From Peteryoungia aggregata LMG 23059 (lineage in GTDB: Bacteria; Pseudomonadota; Alphaproteobacteria; Rhizobiales; Rhizobiaceae): DNA of 64,000 bases. Each line of letters begins with the position of its first letter. The first letter of the stretch is position 1. The notes beneath the pieces are model-generated. The model made no database searches, was not told where the DNA came from, and worked only from the letters and a program-made list of their open reading frames with translations. Shown piece after piece: positions 25,737-37,720 of the stretch. Both the position numbers and the translations under genes were made by a program. Location: the NCBI RefSeq assembly GCF_030814435.1, contig NZ_JAUSUW010000002.1, forward strand, positions 1 through 64,000, given 5' to 3'.

Positions 25737-27074
25737 ATGGCTTTACCAACGGATCCGCCGGAAACGCCGCGTATCGCGCTCGTTTCCACGCATGGCTATG
25801 TGGCCGCCCAGCCGCCTCTCGGGGCTGCCGATACAGGCGGTCAGGTGGTCTATGTTCTCGAGCTTGCGAAGAAGCTCGCGCAGCTCGGACACAAGGTCGA
25901 CATCTTTACGCGCCGCTTCGAGGAGCAGCCGGAGATCGACGAGGTGGACGAGAATGTGCGGGTTGTGCGCATTGCCTGCGGCGGCCGCGACTTCATCGCC
26001 AAGGAGTATCTCCACCGCCATCTGACCGAGTGGAACGAGAAGGCGCTGCGCTGGATCAAGCGCGAGGGTCTCTCCTATCTCTTCATCAACAGCCATTACT
26101 GGGACGCAGGCGTTGCCGGGCAGCGCCTGTCGGAAGCGCTTCGCGTGCCGCATATCCACACGCCGCATTCGCTCGGTATCTGGAAGAAGCGGCAGATGGA
26201 GACGGACTATCCCGAACGTGCCGACCGGTTCGAGCAGGAGTTCAACTTCAAGGAACGCATCCAGCACGAGCTGATCGTCTATCGCAGCTGCCAGCTGGTC
26301 GTGGCGACAACGCCGATCCAGCTCGACATGCTGACGGAAGATTATGGGCTGCCGCGCAATCATGTGCACATGATACCGCCGGGCTATGACGACAACCGCT
26401 TCTATCCGGTCTCGGAATCGTCGCGTCAGATGGTGCGGCAGCGCTTCGGCTTCGAGGGCAAGACGGTCCTCGCACTGGGACGGCTCGCGACCAACAAGGG
26501 CTATGACCTTCTGATAGACGGCTTTTCCGTGCTGGCTGAACGCGTGCCTGACGCCCGGCTGAGACTGGCGCTCGGCGGCGAGAACATGGATGCGCAGGAA
26601 GAGACGATCCTTGCCCAGCTCAAGCAGCAGGTTGCCGATCTCGGTTTGACGGAGAAGGTCGAATTCTCCGGCTTCATTCCGGACGACGACCTACCCGACA
26701 TGTATCGCGCGGCCGATCTCTTCGTGTTGTCGAGCCGCTACGAACCCTTCGGCATGACGGCAATCGAGGCGATGGCGAGCGGCACGCCGACAATCGTCAC
26801 CATCCATGGCGGGTTGTTCCGGGCGGTCAGCTACGGCCGTCACGCACTGTTTGCCGACCCGTTCGACAGATATGATCTCGGCATCACCATGATGAAGCCG
26901 TTCAAGCATCCGCGTCTTTACGGGCGGCTGTCGCGCATGGGTGCCCACAAGGCGCGTAGCCTGTTTACCTGGACCGGGATCGCACAACAGCTGGTGGCTC
27001 TTGTCGAAGGCCGTCCGGTGGCGCAAGCTCTGGAGGAAAGCGACTGGGCAGAGCCATGGAACGACGGGGACTGA
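25737..27074 (+). CDS. mfpsA: Mannosylfructose-phosphate synthase
   Basis: GT4 glycosyltransferase related to sucrose-phosphate synthase; in Agrobacterium the enzyme joins GDP-mannose and fructose 6-phosphate to mannosylfructose phosphate, precursor of a compatible solute. 445 residues. N-terminal donor/acceptor loop PPLGAADTGGQVVYVLELAK, then HTPHSLGIWKKRQME, ALGRLATNKGYDLLIDGFSV, and the GT4 EX7E segment SRYEPFGMTAIEAMASG. The close match to what I recall of Atu0661, down to the EPWNDGD end, favours this over plain sucrose-phosphate synthase. Start MALPTDPP follows GTGGGGATT. Confidence 0.88.
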   Translation: MALPTDPPETPRIALVSTHGYVAAQPPLGAADTGGQVVYVLELAKKLAQLGHKVDIFTRRFEEQPEIDEVDENVRVVRIACGGRDFIAKEYLHRHLTEWNEKALRWIKREGLSYLFINSHYWDAGVAGQRLSEALRVPHIHTPHSLGIWKKRQMETDYPERADRFEQEFNFKERIQHELIVYRSCQLVVATTPIQLDMLTEDYGLPRNHVHMIPPGYDDNRFYPVSESSRQMVRQRFGFEGKTVLALGRLATNKGYDLLIDGFSVLAERVPDARLRLALGGENMDAQEETILAQLKQQVADLGLTEKVEFSGFIPDDDLPDMYRAADLFVLSSRYEPFGMTAIEAMASGTPTIVTIHGGLFRAVSYGRHALFADPFDRYDLGITMMKPFKHPRLYGRLSRMGAHKARSLFTWTGIAQQLVALVEGRPVAQALEESDWAEPWNDGD

Positions 27075-27820
27075 AACGGGTACGCCTCTTTTCATCCGAT
27101 CTCGACGGGACGCTCGCGGGCGACCGGGAGGCATCGAGGGAGTTTGCGCGGCTCTGGCAGGCGCTGCCGGACAGCGGGCGACCGCTGCTGGTCTACAATA
27201 GTGGCCGTCTGATCAATGACATTGTGGAGTTCACATCCGAGGAAGGCTTGCCGAAGGCTGACGTCCTGATCGGCGGTGTCGGCACTATGGTGCATTCGCA
27301 CACCCATCCGCATCTCTCCGACCAGTACAGGCGCCTGATAGGTGACGGCTTCGACGTCGATCTGATCGAGGCCGAACTGGTGATGATGGAGCAGCTGAGG
27401 CGACAGCCAGCGCAGTACCAGCATGACTACAAGTCGAGCTGGTATCTGCATGACGCGACGCCGGAGGAAATTCGGGAACTGGAACGACTGCTCGAAGGTT
27501 CGGGTCACCGGACGCGAGTGGTTTATTCAAGCGATCGTGATCTCGACGTACTGCCCGAGATCGCCGACAAGGGTCAGGCGCTGGCCTGGCTCTGCCGGGA
27601 GCTGAAGATCGGACTGGACGAGGTGGTCGTGGCCGGCGACACGGGCAACGACCGGGCGATGTTCGAACTTCAAGGCGTGCGCGGGATCTTGCCCGGCAAT
27701 GCGTTGCCCGAGCTCACCAGCCTCGCGCAGGCAAAGAGCGGCATGATATCCGCTCAAGGCATGGCCGCCTGCGGCGTGATCGACGGGCTCCGGGAATTTG
27801 GTGTGTTTGCGGCATCCTGA
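27056..27820 (+). CDS. mfpsB: Mannosylfructose-phosphate phosphatase
   Basis: A 254-residue HAD-IIB (sucrose-phosphate phosphatase-like) enzyme removing the phosphate to give mannosylfructose. Motif I FSSDLDGTLAGD at residues 13-24, motif II within PLLVYNSGR, motif III Lys in IADKGQALAWL, and motif IV VVAGDTGNDRAMFE. It overlaps the end of mfpsA by 19 bases, so the two enzymes of the pathway are translated together. Specificity follows from the pairing rather than from its own residues. Confidence 0.87.
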   Translation: MERRGLKRVRLFSSDLDGTLAGDREASREFARLWQALPDSGRPLLVYNSGRLINDIVEFTSEEGLPKADVLIGGVGTMVHSHTHPHLSDQYRRLIGDGFDVDLIEAELVMMEQLRRQPAQYQHDYKSSWYLHDATPEEIRELERLLEGSGHRTRVVYSSDRDLDVLPEIADKGQALAWLCRELKIGLDEVVVAGDTGNDRAMFELQGVRGILPGNALPELTSLAQAKSGMISAQGMAACGVIDGLREFGVFAAS

Positions 27821-28004
27821 CCCTTCACAATGTCGGGAAAAGGCGAAGTCCGGGCAGCGGATGTCGCATTGAAATGAACTCGGCCCGCTCACACCTGATA
27901 GGCAGCAATAACCATCGTGTGAAAAGCGCCCAGATTCGGCGCGGGCCTTCGTGCCTTGCGCGTATTTTGGCGTATGCTTAACAACGAATCGAGGTGCAAG
28001 TTCA

Positions 28005-28517
28005 TTGGGTATCATCGGCCGCATCACATCCAACCTCAAACTCATGCTGCAGCGTCCGCCGCGGCAGCAATTCGCCGCGATCTGTTATCGACGCAAGAAG
28101 AAGACAGGCGAACTGGAGGTTCTCGTGATCACCAGCCGGGATACGGGCCGCTGGGTTATTCCCAAGGGCTGGCACATGCCGGGCAAGCAGCCGCACGCGA
28201 TTGCCGAGCAGGAAGCCTATGAAGAGGCCGGCATCAAGGGCAAGGCCGGCCGCGCCCCTTTCGGCTACTACAGCTACATGAAGCGCATGCGGGGCGGGCA
28301 TCAGGTGCTGACCCGCGTGCAGGTGCATGCGCTCGAGGTGAAGACCCTGCTCAAGGAATTTCCGGAAAAGGGAACCCGCAGGCTCGAATGGGTGAGCTGC
28401 GAGGAAGCTGCGATACGGGTCGACGAACCCGAACTCAAGGCGCTGTTTCTCGCCTTCAGCGGACAGGCTGGCCCGCAATCCGATACATCCGGCAAGATCA
28501 CAGCCAACGTCGCTTGA
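28005..28517 (+). CDS. Nudix hydrolase (DIPP-like)
   Basis: 170 residues. The Nudix box includes the EQEAYEEAGI core preceded by a conserved glycine, and WVIPKGWHMPGK matches the diphosphoinositol-polyphosphate-phosphatase-like subgroup, which splits NDP-X compounds including diadenosine polyphosphates. I choose the TTG start (LGIIGRITSNLK) because GAGGTG sits eight bases upstream and rhizobial relatives begin at this point. The previous roughly 180 bases carry no gene. Confidence 0.88.
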   Translation: MGIIGRITSNLKLMLQRPPRQQFAAICYRRKKKTGELEVLVITSRDTGRWVIPKGWHMPGKQPHAIAEQEAYEEAGIKGKAGRAPFGYYSYMKRMRGGHQVLTRVQVHALEVKTLLKEFPEKGTRRLEWVSCEEAAIRVDEPELKALFLAFSGQAGPQSDTSGKITANVA

Positions 28518-28523
28518 ATTTTA

Positions 28524-28541
28524 TTGTCACGATACTGTCAT
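28524..28541 (+). promoter_or_regulatory. Candidate PHO box upstream of the phosphate transporter
   Basis: TTGTCAC-GATA-CTGTCAT: two 7-base direct repeats with four bases between, matching the PhoB consensus (CTGTCAT, 4 nt, CTGTCAT) at 12 of 14 positions. Its position 144 bases before pit fits regulation by phosphate. Confidence 0.65.
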
Positions 28542-28684
28542 ATTGAACCTGGCCGTCTTTGCCATTAGGCCTTGATGCCGAAGCGAAGCGCGGCCTGATT
28601 TGGCATCGTCTTCGCTTCACATCATTCTGACATCATGACACCTATGAGGAACCGGAAGGGAACCTCTTCCGGAAGGCATTCGCC

Positions 28685-30190
28685 ATGGGCAAGACGACGC
28701 CAAAGCTCGTAAAGCCGACCCTCGACAAGGATCTGGAGAAGATCGCCCATGTCGAAGAAGCCTCGCAGCATGTCTCGCGAGGGCTCGCTCCTTATGGCCT
28801 CGCCCTGATCTTCCTCATTCTGGCCGCCATCGTTGCCGCCGGTGCCGCGATGGACCGGCCTGGCACGACCATCGTCATGGCCGCCGCCGCCCTTGCCGCC
28901 TACATGGCGATGAACATCGGCGCCAACGACGTGACCAACAATGTCGGCCCCGCCGTCGGTGCCCGTGTCATCAGCATGGGGGCCGCGCTTGCCATGGCCG
29001 TCGCGTTCGAGATCGCTGGCGCGATGATCGCAGGCGATCAGGTGGTCGCGACGATTTCGCAAGGGATCATCGATCCATCCGTGACACCGACGGCCGGCGC
29101 CTATGTCTGGGCGATGATGGCGGCGCTGCTGTCTGCCGGGCTCTGGGTCAATTTTGCAACCTGGGTCAACGCGCCCGTTTCGACGACCCATTCGATCGTC
29201 GGCGGCGTGCTCGGTGCGGGCGTTGCCGCAGCAGGGATAGGCGCCCTCAACTGGGGTATCGTCGCCGGCATTACCGCCAGCTGGGTCGTCTCACCGCTTC
29301 TCGGCGGTGCGATCGCGGCCCTGGTTCTCGCCTTCATCAAGGAATTCATCGTCTACCGCGAGAACAAGATCGCCGCCGCTCAGCGCTGGGTTCCCGTTCT
29401 CATTGCGCTGATGACGACCACCTTCGTCACCTATCTGAGCGTCGAAGGCCTCAACCAGCTGACGCCGATCAGCCTGCCGACCGCGTTCCTGATCGGCATC
29501 GCTTGCGGTCTCATCGCCTGGCTCATCGTCAGGCCACTGATCCGCAGGCAGGCCGCAGGGCTCGAAAACCGTAACCAGTCGCTGCGCAAACTCTTCCGTC
29601 TTCCGCTGATCTTCGCGGCGGCCCTGCTCTCGTTCGCCCATGGCGCAAACGACGTGGCAAACGCCATCGGTCCGCTGACGGGTATCGTTGAGGCGACGCG
29701 GGCCGGCGGCACGGCGGAAGGCGGACAGCCGCAGCTTTGGGTCGTCCTGATTGGCGCGCTGGGCATCTCGCTCGGTATTCTGCTGTTCGGGCCGCGCCTC
29801 ATCCGCATCGTCGGCGAGGAGATCACCAAGCTCAATCCGATGCGGGCCTATTGCGTCTCGCTGTCGACAGCAACGACTGTCATCCTCGCCTCCGCGCTCG
29901 GCCTTCCCGTCAGTTCGACCCATATCGCGGTCGGAGCCGTCTTCGGCGTCGGCTTTTTCCGCGAATGGTATACGCGCAACTCGAAACGCCGCGTCGAATA
30001 CATGCGGGCCAAGGCGGAGCGCTGGGAGGTGGAACCGAAGCCCGAGCGCAATTCGGCAGAGGTGCGTCGGCGTTATCTGGTGCGCCGCTCACATTTCATG
30101 ACGATCGTTGCGGCCTGGGTGATCACCGTTCCCGCCTCGGCCGGGCTTGCAGCCGCGCTCTATTGGGTTATGTCTCACCTCGTTCTTTGA
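28685..30190 (+). CDS. pit: PiT-family inorganic phosphate transporter
   Basis: A 501-residue inner-membrane symporter for phosphate or metal-phosphate. It shows the internal duplication typical of Pi[17 protein letters not shown] near residue 79 and [14 protein letters not shown] near 322, each followed by an APVSTTH or LPVSSTH motif. About ten to twelve membrane segments; a 30-residue charged N-terminus is cytoplasmic. A candidate PHO box lies upstream. In rhizobia Pit is usually the low-affinity, PhoB-repressed route, so the box could be repressing. Confidence 0.94.
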   Translation: MGKTTPKLVKPTLDKDLEKIAHVEEASQHVSRGLAPYGLALIFLILAAIVAAGAAMDRPGTTIVMAAAALAAYMAMNIGANDVTNNVGPAVGARVISMGAALAMAVAFEIAGAMIAGDQVVATISQGIIDPSVTPTAGAYVWAMMAALLSAGLWVNFATWVNAPVSTTHSIVGGVLGAGVAAAGIGALNWGIVAGITASWVVSPLLGGAIAALVLAFIKEFIVYRENKIAAAQRWVPVLIALMTTTFVTYLSVEGLNQLTPISLPTAFLIGIACGLIAWLIVRPLIRRQAAGLENRNQSLRKLFRLPLIFAAALLSFAHGANDVANAIGPLTGIVEATRAGGTAEGGQPQLWVVLIGALGISLGILLFGPRLIRIVGEEITKLNPMRAYCVSLSTATTVILASALGLPVSSTHIAVGAVFGVGFFREWYTRNSKRRVEYMRAKAERWEVEPKPERNSAEVRRRYLVRRSHFMTIVAAWVITVPASAGLAAALYWVMSHLVL

Positions 30191-30209
30191 TCCCGGAGAC
30201 GAGACTTCC

Positions 30210-30947
30210 ATGCGTGCCAACTACCGGATGCAGCGGCTTTACGTGACCGCCGACCTTGCCCATAGCCAAGCCTTCGAGGCGACGGCAGTGCAATTCAACT
30301 ACCTCGCCAACGTGCTGCGCTTCGAGGAAGGGGCAGAGCTGCTCGTCTTCAACGGGCGGGATGGCGAGTGGAAGGCGAGCGTCCAGTTTCCGACGCGCAA
30401 GAAGATCCTGTTCACCCCCGTCGAAGAGACGCGACCGCAGCCTGCGGATTGCGACCTGCATTTCCTGTTTGCTCCGCTCAAGGTCGGCCGCATGGACTAT
30501 CTCGTCCAGAAGGCCGTGGAGATGGGCGCAGGCGTGCTGCAGCCCGTGATGACCCAGCATGTGCAGGGCAAGATCGGCAGCATCGACCGGCTGCAGGCCA
30601 ATGCCGTCGAGGCTGCAGAGCAATGCGGAATCCTCGCCATTCCGAGAGTTGTCGAGCCGGTCAAGCTCAAAGACCTGCTCGAGCGCTGGCCGAACGACCG
30701 ACGGATTGTCTATTGCGACGAGGACAGCGCGACGCAGAATCCGCTCCCGGCCCTGTCGCGGATCGCAGAAAAGTCGCTCGCCCTGCTTGTCGGGCCGGAG
30801 GGCGGTTTCTCGGAGGAGGAGCGTCTGTTGCTGCGCTCCCTGCCCTTTGTTACCGCCATTCCGCTCGGACCACGGATCCTGCGCGCAGACACCGCTGCCG
30901 TCGCGGCCCTGGCTGTCGTGCAAGCCGCCATCGGCGACTGGCGCTAG
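30210..30947 (+). CDS. rsmE: 16S rRNA (uracil-1498-N3)-methyltransferase
   Basis: A SPOUT-class methyltransferase of 245 residues. N-terminal PUA-like part ([24 protein letters not shown]-like [16 protein letters not shown]), middle segment [16 protein letters not shown], and C-terminal knot [14 protein letters not shown] with [16 protein letters not shown] for SAM binding. All are standard RsmE features. I start at [12 protein letters not shown], 19 bases after the pit stop. Confidence 0.94.
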   Translation: MRANYRMQRLYVTADLAHSQAFEATAVQFNYLANVLRFEEGAELLVFNGRDGEWKASVQFPTRKKILFTPVEETRPQPADCDLHFLFAPLKVGRMDYLVQKAVEMGAGVLQPVMTQHVQGKIGSIDRLQANAVEAAEQCGILAIPRVVEPVKLKDLLERWPNDRRIVYCDEDSATQNPLPALSRIAEKSLALLVGPEGGFSEEERLLLRSLPFVTAIPLGPRILRADTAAVAALAVVQAAIGDWR

Positions 30948-30983
30948 CCCTCTTTCCGTTTCTGTTCGTTCCAGATTTTTGAG

Positions 30984-31012
30984 CCGTGCATGAGAGATTT
31001 TCACTTGCACGG
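30984..31012. repeat. Inverted repeat before gshA
   Basis: CCGTGCA and TGCACGG separated by 15 bases. Could form a hairpin ending the pit-rsmE message, although no T-run follows, or be a protein site. Confidence 0.4.
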
Positions 31013-31089
31013 CACATAAATCCGGTTCAATCAGCCTCAGTAATGGGCCCGCTCGTGGCCCGCCGGCGACGCCCAGCAAGGTAGCTTTC

Positions 31090-32463
31090 ATGGCCCGTGA
31101 TACCACCGACCAGACCCCTCTCGGCACTCTCGACGACATGGCAGCCTATATGGCTGCAGGGTCGAAGCCGATCGAGCAGTGCCGGATCGGCACCGAGCAT
31201 GAGAAATTCGCCTTTTTCCGCGCCGATAACAGTCCTGTCCCCTATTTCGGCGATGCGAGCATTTCGGCCCTGCTGAAGGGCATGCAGGAGAAGCTTGGCT
31301 GGGAGCCGATCCTGGACGGCGAGAACATCATCGGGCTTGGCGAACAGCATGGCATGGGTGCGATCTCGATCGAGCCGGGCGGCCAGTTCGAACTGTCGGG
31401 CGCGCCGCTGGAAACCCTGCACCAGACCTGCAAGGAATCGAACCAGCATCTGGCCGTGCTGCGCGAAGTCGCCGAGCCCATGGGCATCCGGTTCCTCGGC
31501 ATCGGCGGCAGTCCGAAATGGACGCTGGCAGAGACGCCGCGCATGCCGAAGTCGCGCTACGACATCATGACCCGCTACATGCCGAAAGTCGGCAGCCAGG
31601 GTCTCGACATGATGTATCGGACCTGTACCATTCAGGTGAACCTCGACTTCTCGTCTGAAGCCGACATGCGCCAGAAGATGCGGGTTTCGATGAAGCTGCA
31701 GTCGCTCGCGACCGCGCTCTTTGCCTCTTCCCCATTCACCGAAGGCAAGCCCAACGGGCTTCTCTCCTGGCGTGGCGACATCTGGCGCGACACCGACAAC
31801 CGCCGCGCCGGCGTGCTGCCCTTCACCTTCTCCAAGGACTTCTCCTTCGGTGACTACGTCGCCTGGGCGATCGATGCTCCGATGTATTTCATCGTGCGCG
31901 ACGGACGCTATCACGACTGTACCCACATCACCTTCCGGCAGTTCATGGATGGCGCGCTGAAGGGCGAGATCGCCGAGTGGGAACCGCAGCAGGGCGACTG
32001 GACGAACCATCTCTCGACGCTTTTCCCGGATGTGCGGCTGAAGCGCTTCCTGGAAATGCGCGGTGCAGATGGCGGCCCGTGGCGGCGCATCTGTGCGCTG
32101 CCGGCATTCTGGGTAGGCCTGCTTTACGACGAAACGGCGCTTTCCGCCGCAGACGAGCTGACCGCGAACTGGACTGTCGAGGACGTGGTTGCCATGCGCG
32201 ATGCCGTTCCGGCTCAAGGGCTCAAGGCGTCCGTTGCCGGTCGCCCGCTGATGGAGGTCGCCCGCGAGGTCGTCGAGCTTTCCCGCGCAGGGCTGAAGGC
32301 CCGTGCCCGCCTCAACGGTGATGGCCAGGACGAGAGCGTGTTCCTGAATACGCTGGACGAAGTGCTCGCCAAGCGTACGACTCTCGCCGACGACATGCTG
32401 GCGCTCTATCACGGGCGGTGGAACGGATCTGTCGAGCCGATCTTCGAGGAATATCAGTACTAA
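31090..32463 (+). CDS. gshA: Glutamate-cysteine ligase (plant/alphaproteobacterial class)
   Basis: First enzyme of glutathione synthesis. At 457 residues it matches the GCS2 class 3 enzymes shared by alphaproteobacteria and plants rather than the E. coli type. Diagnostic stretches are RIGTEHEKFAFF, SIEPGGQFELSG, MMYRTCTIQVNLDFSSE, and SWRGDIWRDTDNRRAGVLPF. In the plant enzyme a regulatory disulphide exists; here CTIQVN and DCTHIT cysteines are candidates only. Monocistronic by spacing. Confidence 0.95.
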   Translation: MARDTTDQTPLGTLDDMAAYMAAGSKPIEQCRIGTEHEKFAFFRADNSPVPYFGDASISALLKGMQEKLGWEPILDGENIIGLGEQHGMGAISIEPGGQFELSGAPLETLHQTCKESNQHLAVLREVAEPMGIRFLGIGGSPKWTLAETPRMPKSRYDIMTRYMPKVGSQGLDMMYRTCTIQVNLDFSSEADMRQKMRVSMKLQSLATALFASSPFTEGKPNGLLSWRGDIWRDTDNRRAGVLPFTFSKDFSFGDYVAWAIDAPMYFIVRDGRYHDCTHITFRQFMDGALKGEIAEWEPQQGDWTNHLSTLFPDVRLKRFLEMRGADGGPWRRICALPAFWVGLLYDETALSAADELTANWTVEDVVAMRDAVPAQGLKASVAGRPLMEVAREVVELSRAGLKARARLNGDGQDESVFLNTLDEVLAKRTTLADDMLALYHGRWNGSVEPIFEEYQY

Positions 32464-32575
32464 GTTTGAGGTTGTGGGGCGCGTCGCGTTTCAGCAAGAC
32501 GGCAAAAACCGGTTTGCCTGAGAGCCTTTCCGGATATAGTGCGGAATCATCTGCACGCATCCGGGGAGATTCCAC

Positions 32576-33475
32576 ATGCTGCCACTGTTCGACATGATGC
32601 TGCAGGCGCAGAATGGCATGGCGATGGACGCCATGGCGAAACAGTACGGGCTTGCGCAGGAACAGGCAGCCAAGGCGGTTGCGGCGCTGATGCCGGCATT
32701 TGCGTCCGGCTTCAAGCGCAACACAACCAATCCCTACGACTTCTCCACCCTTCTCCAGGCGATGACCTCCGGGAACTACGCCAAATATTTCGAAGACATG
32801 AACTCGGCCTTCACTCCGCAGGGGATCGCCGACGGCAACCAGATCCTGCAGCAATTGTTCGGATCCAAGGAAGTCTCGCGGGCAATCGCGGCCCAGGCAG
32901 CGCAGCTGACGGGCATCGGTCAGGACATCCTGAAGCAGATGATGCCTGTGATGGCCGACACGCTGATGGGCGGGCTCTTCAAGCAGACGACAGGCCAGTT
33001 CCCGGGTGCCAACGCCTTTACCGCAACGCCGATGGGCGCGATGATGCAGCAGTGGCTGGAGAGCACCGGCCTGCAGCCCAAGCCGCAGCCGCAGGCAGCG
33101 ACGATGTTCGACAATCCGTTCATGCGCGCCTTCCAGGACATGATGGGCGGCCAGAAGAAGGCACCGCAGGCGCCGGCCAATCCCTTCCTCGACAATCCCT
33201 TCACCAAGGCTTTCCAGGACATGGCTGCCGCCTATACCGCGCAGATGACGGGACAGCCCGCCGAAGCGCCGAAGCCCGCGCCGGAGCCGGCCAAGGCACC
33301 GGAAAAGGAAGCGCAGGAGAGCTTCGCCGCGATGATGAACACCATGTTCGACAGCGGGCTTGAGGTGCAGAAGAGCTACCAGAAGAGCATGGAGCAGATC
33401 TTCGACACCTATCTCTCAGCATCCCGCAAGGACGCTTCGACGCCAGCTGCTCCCGCCCCTGAAGACAAGGGCTGA
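32576..33475 (+). CDS. DUF937 family protein
   Basis: 299 residues. The N-terminal DUF937 domain shows YGLAQEQAAKAVAALMPAF and FGSKEVSRAIAAQAAQLTG. The middle has two near-copies of a short motif, DNPFMRAFQDMMGG and DNPFTKAFQDMAAA, and the C-terminal third is Ala/Pro/Lys-rich (EAPKPAPEPAKAPEKE) before a helix MFDSGLEVQKSYQKSMEQIF. Function unknown; no signal peptide or membrane segment. A bidirectional terminator separates it from the chemoreceptor. Confidence 0.8.
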   Translation: MLPLFDMMLQAQNGMAMDAMAKQYGLAQEQAAKAVAALMPAFASGFKRNTTNPYDFSTLLQAMTSGNYAKYFEDMNSAFTPQGIADGNQILQQLFGSKEVSRAIAAQAAQLTGIGQDILKQMMPVMADTLMGGLFKQTTGQFPGANAFTATPMGAMMQQWLESTGLQPKPQPQAATMFDNPFMRAFQDMMGGQKKAPQAPANPFLDNPFTKAFQDMAAAYTAQMTGQPAEAPKPAPEPAKAPEKEAQESFAAMMNTMFDSGLEVQKSYQKSMEQIFDTYLSASRKDASTPAAPAPEDKG

Positions 33476-33502
33476 AACAGCCTCAGTTCCAGCGGAAATG
33501 AA

Positions 33503-33528
33503 AAACGGCGCGGTTTCCCGCGCCGTTT
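33503..33528. terminator. Bidirectional terminator between DUF937 gene and chemoreceptor
   Basis: Perfect 11-bp stem AAACGGCGCGG/CCGCGCCGTTT with a TTTC loop. Preceding As and following Ts serve both convergent genes. Confidence 0.85.
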
Positions 33529-33551
33529 GGCATTCTGGCGGCAGTCCAGCC

Positions 33552-36146
<2,595 letters not shown>

Positions 36147-36177
36147 TCACAACAGGCCTCGTTATTTTAGCGTTTAC

Positions 36178-36211
36178 AAAAAAGCCCGGCCCAAAACAAT
36201 CGGGACCGGGC
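36178..36211 (-). terminator. Rho-independent terminator of the DUF1127 gene
   Basis: Read on the minus strand: GCCCGGTCCC, a 9-base loop, GGGCCGGGC, then TTTTTT, about 50 bases past the DUF1127 stop. Confidence 0.8.
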
Positions 36212-36257
36212 AAGAGGCAGGGCTATTGGCTATCACCCTGCGGGGATGGAAGGCGAA

Positions 36258-36569
36258 TCACTCGGCCTTGTGACCGCGAAGGGACCTTTCGGCGCGGCGG
36301 CGGGCGAGACGGGTCAGTTGCAGCGAAGGATCGTCAGCATAGCCGTGCCGGCGCAGCACATCCCGGACCTCGCCTTGGCTCAAGCCGAGATCATTCAGGA
36401 GGCGCTCGTCGAGATCGGCGAGGCTGTTCGCGGCAAGACGATTGCGCACAGCAACGCGAAGGGATCCGAGCCAGCCATTCAAGCCAGCGAGACGCGCAGC
36501 AAGCGTCCGGGCCGGTTTTTCAACGGCAAGGTCGAGGTCGAAATCGAGGATCCGATCGTTCGTGCGCAT
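36258..36569 (-). CDS. DUF1127 domain small protein
   Basis: A 103-residue basic protein ending in a DUF1127 (YjiS-like) motif: NSLADLDERLLNDLGLSQGE, then RDVLRRHGY. In Agrobacterium and Rhodobacter such Arg-rich proteins bind RNA and affect small-RNA turnover and phosphate metabolism; whether this one does is unknown. Start MRTNDRILDFDL is supported by AGGAAG upstream. A terminator follows it, and a LysR gene is divergent. Confidence 0.85.
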   Translation of the reverse strand: MRTNDRILDFDLDLAVEKPARTLAARLAGLNGWLGSLRVAVRNRLAANSLADLDERLLNDLGLSQGEVRDVLRRHGYADDPSLQLTRLARRRAERSLRGHKAE

Positions 36570-36761
36570 GGCTATCTTCCTTTCAGCGGGCACGAGAAAA
36601 CTGTCCCGTCTGCGAACGCAGACAGGTGACGGGGTTTGAGGTGAAGGCTTGGCCGGGAACCGGTCGGTGAGAATTACACCGCTGAAGATGCCGAAAGGAT
36701 ATTGATCAGTCCAACGAATGTTTCTAATGATAACCATCAACACTTCTGATGGACCATTCCC

Positions 36762-37715
36762 ATGTCGGCTCCCCTCGATATCGATCAGTTGCAGACCTTC
36801 ATCGCCATCGTCGACACCGGCAGCTTCACCAAGGCGGCCGGGCGCGTGTTCAAAACACAGTCGGCGGTTTCCATGCAGATGCGCAGGCTCGAGGAGCGCG
36901 TCGGGAAACAGCTCTTCATCAAGGACGGTCGCGGCAACAGGTTGACGGCCGATGGCGACAAGCTTTTGAACTACGCGCGGCGCATCATCCGTCTCAATTC
37001 GGAGGCGATCGCTGCCTTCGACGACAACCGTCTCGAGGGCACGCTGAGGATCGGAACGCCGGACGATTATGCCGACCGCTACATGCCCGAAATTATCGGG
37101 CGCTTTGCCAAGACCCACCCGAATGTCGAGCTCTACATCGTCTGTGAACCCTCCGTGGATCTTGCCGAGAAGATGGCAAAGGGGGAGCTCGACATAGCAC
37201 TCGTGACCCACAATCCCCTGCTGCGGCAGTCTGATGTGGTGCGGACTGAGCCGCTTTGCTGGGTCGGTTCAGCCAATCACCCGCTGAAGGACGATGCACC
37301 CGTACCACTTGCCGTGGGACGCCGCGATTGCCAGTGGCGCCAGCTCGCATGTTCGGCTCTGGACGCGGATGGACGCAACTATCAGATCCTGTTCACCAGT
37401 TGGTCCTCGACCGTCGTCGCTGCTGCCGTTCTGGCCGGCATGGCGGTTTCCATCCTGCCGGAGTCTGCCCTGCGCACCGGCATGAAGGTACTGACATCCC
37501 ATGACGGTTTTCCACCGCTACCGCCGGTGCAGATCGGTCTGATGAAGCGGCCGGGGCTTTCGACGTCGCTTCTCAACGCGATCACCGATCACATCACCGC
37601 CTGCCTCGACAACATCACGCCGGCCCAGGTCGAAGACGAGATGGACGGCGAGCCCAAGACCTATGCGCGCTACTATCCGCGCCTTCGTGCGGGCCACATG
37701 ATCCCCGGCTGGTGA
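36762..37715 (+). CDS. LysR-family transcriptional regulator
   Basis: 317 residues. HTH: FIAIVDTGSFTKAAGRVFKT and MQMRRLEERVGKQLFIKDGR, then an effector domain (GTLRIGTPDDYADRYMPEII, LFTSWSSTVVAAAVLAGMAV). Its HTH and length fit the LrhA/HexA-like branch. The unusually long C-terminus ends TYARYYPRLRAGHMIPGW. Transcribed away from the DUF1127 gene across about 190 bases that contain AT-rich sequence and probably both promoters. Target unknown. Confidence 0.92.
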   Translation: MSAPLDIDQLQTFIAIVDTGSFTKAAGRVFKTQSAVSMQMRRLEERVGKQLFIKDGRGNRLTADGDKLLNYARRIIRLNSEAIAAFDDNRLEGTLRIGTPDDYADRYMPEIIGRFAKTHPNVELYIVCEPSVDLAEKMAKGELDIALVTHNPLLRQSDVVRTEPLCWVGSANHPLKDDAPVPLAVGRRDCQWRQLACSALDADGRNYQILFTSWSSTVVAAAVLAGMAVSILPESALRTGMKVLTSHDGFPPLPPVQIGLMKRPGLSTSLLNAITDHITACLDNITPAQVEDEMDGEPKTYARYYPRLRAGHMIPGW

Positions 37716-37720
37716 GCGCC

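Noticed and set aside
28560-28625. Possible riboswitch or structured leader before pit
   Set aside because: Only a loose inverted repeat (GAAGCGAAG/CTTCGCTTC); no known riboswitch pattern.
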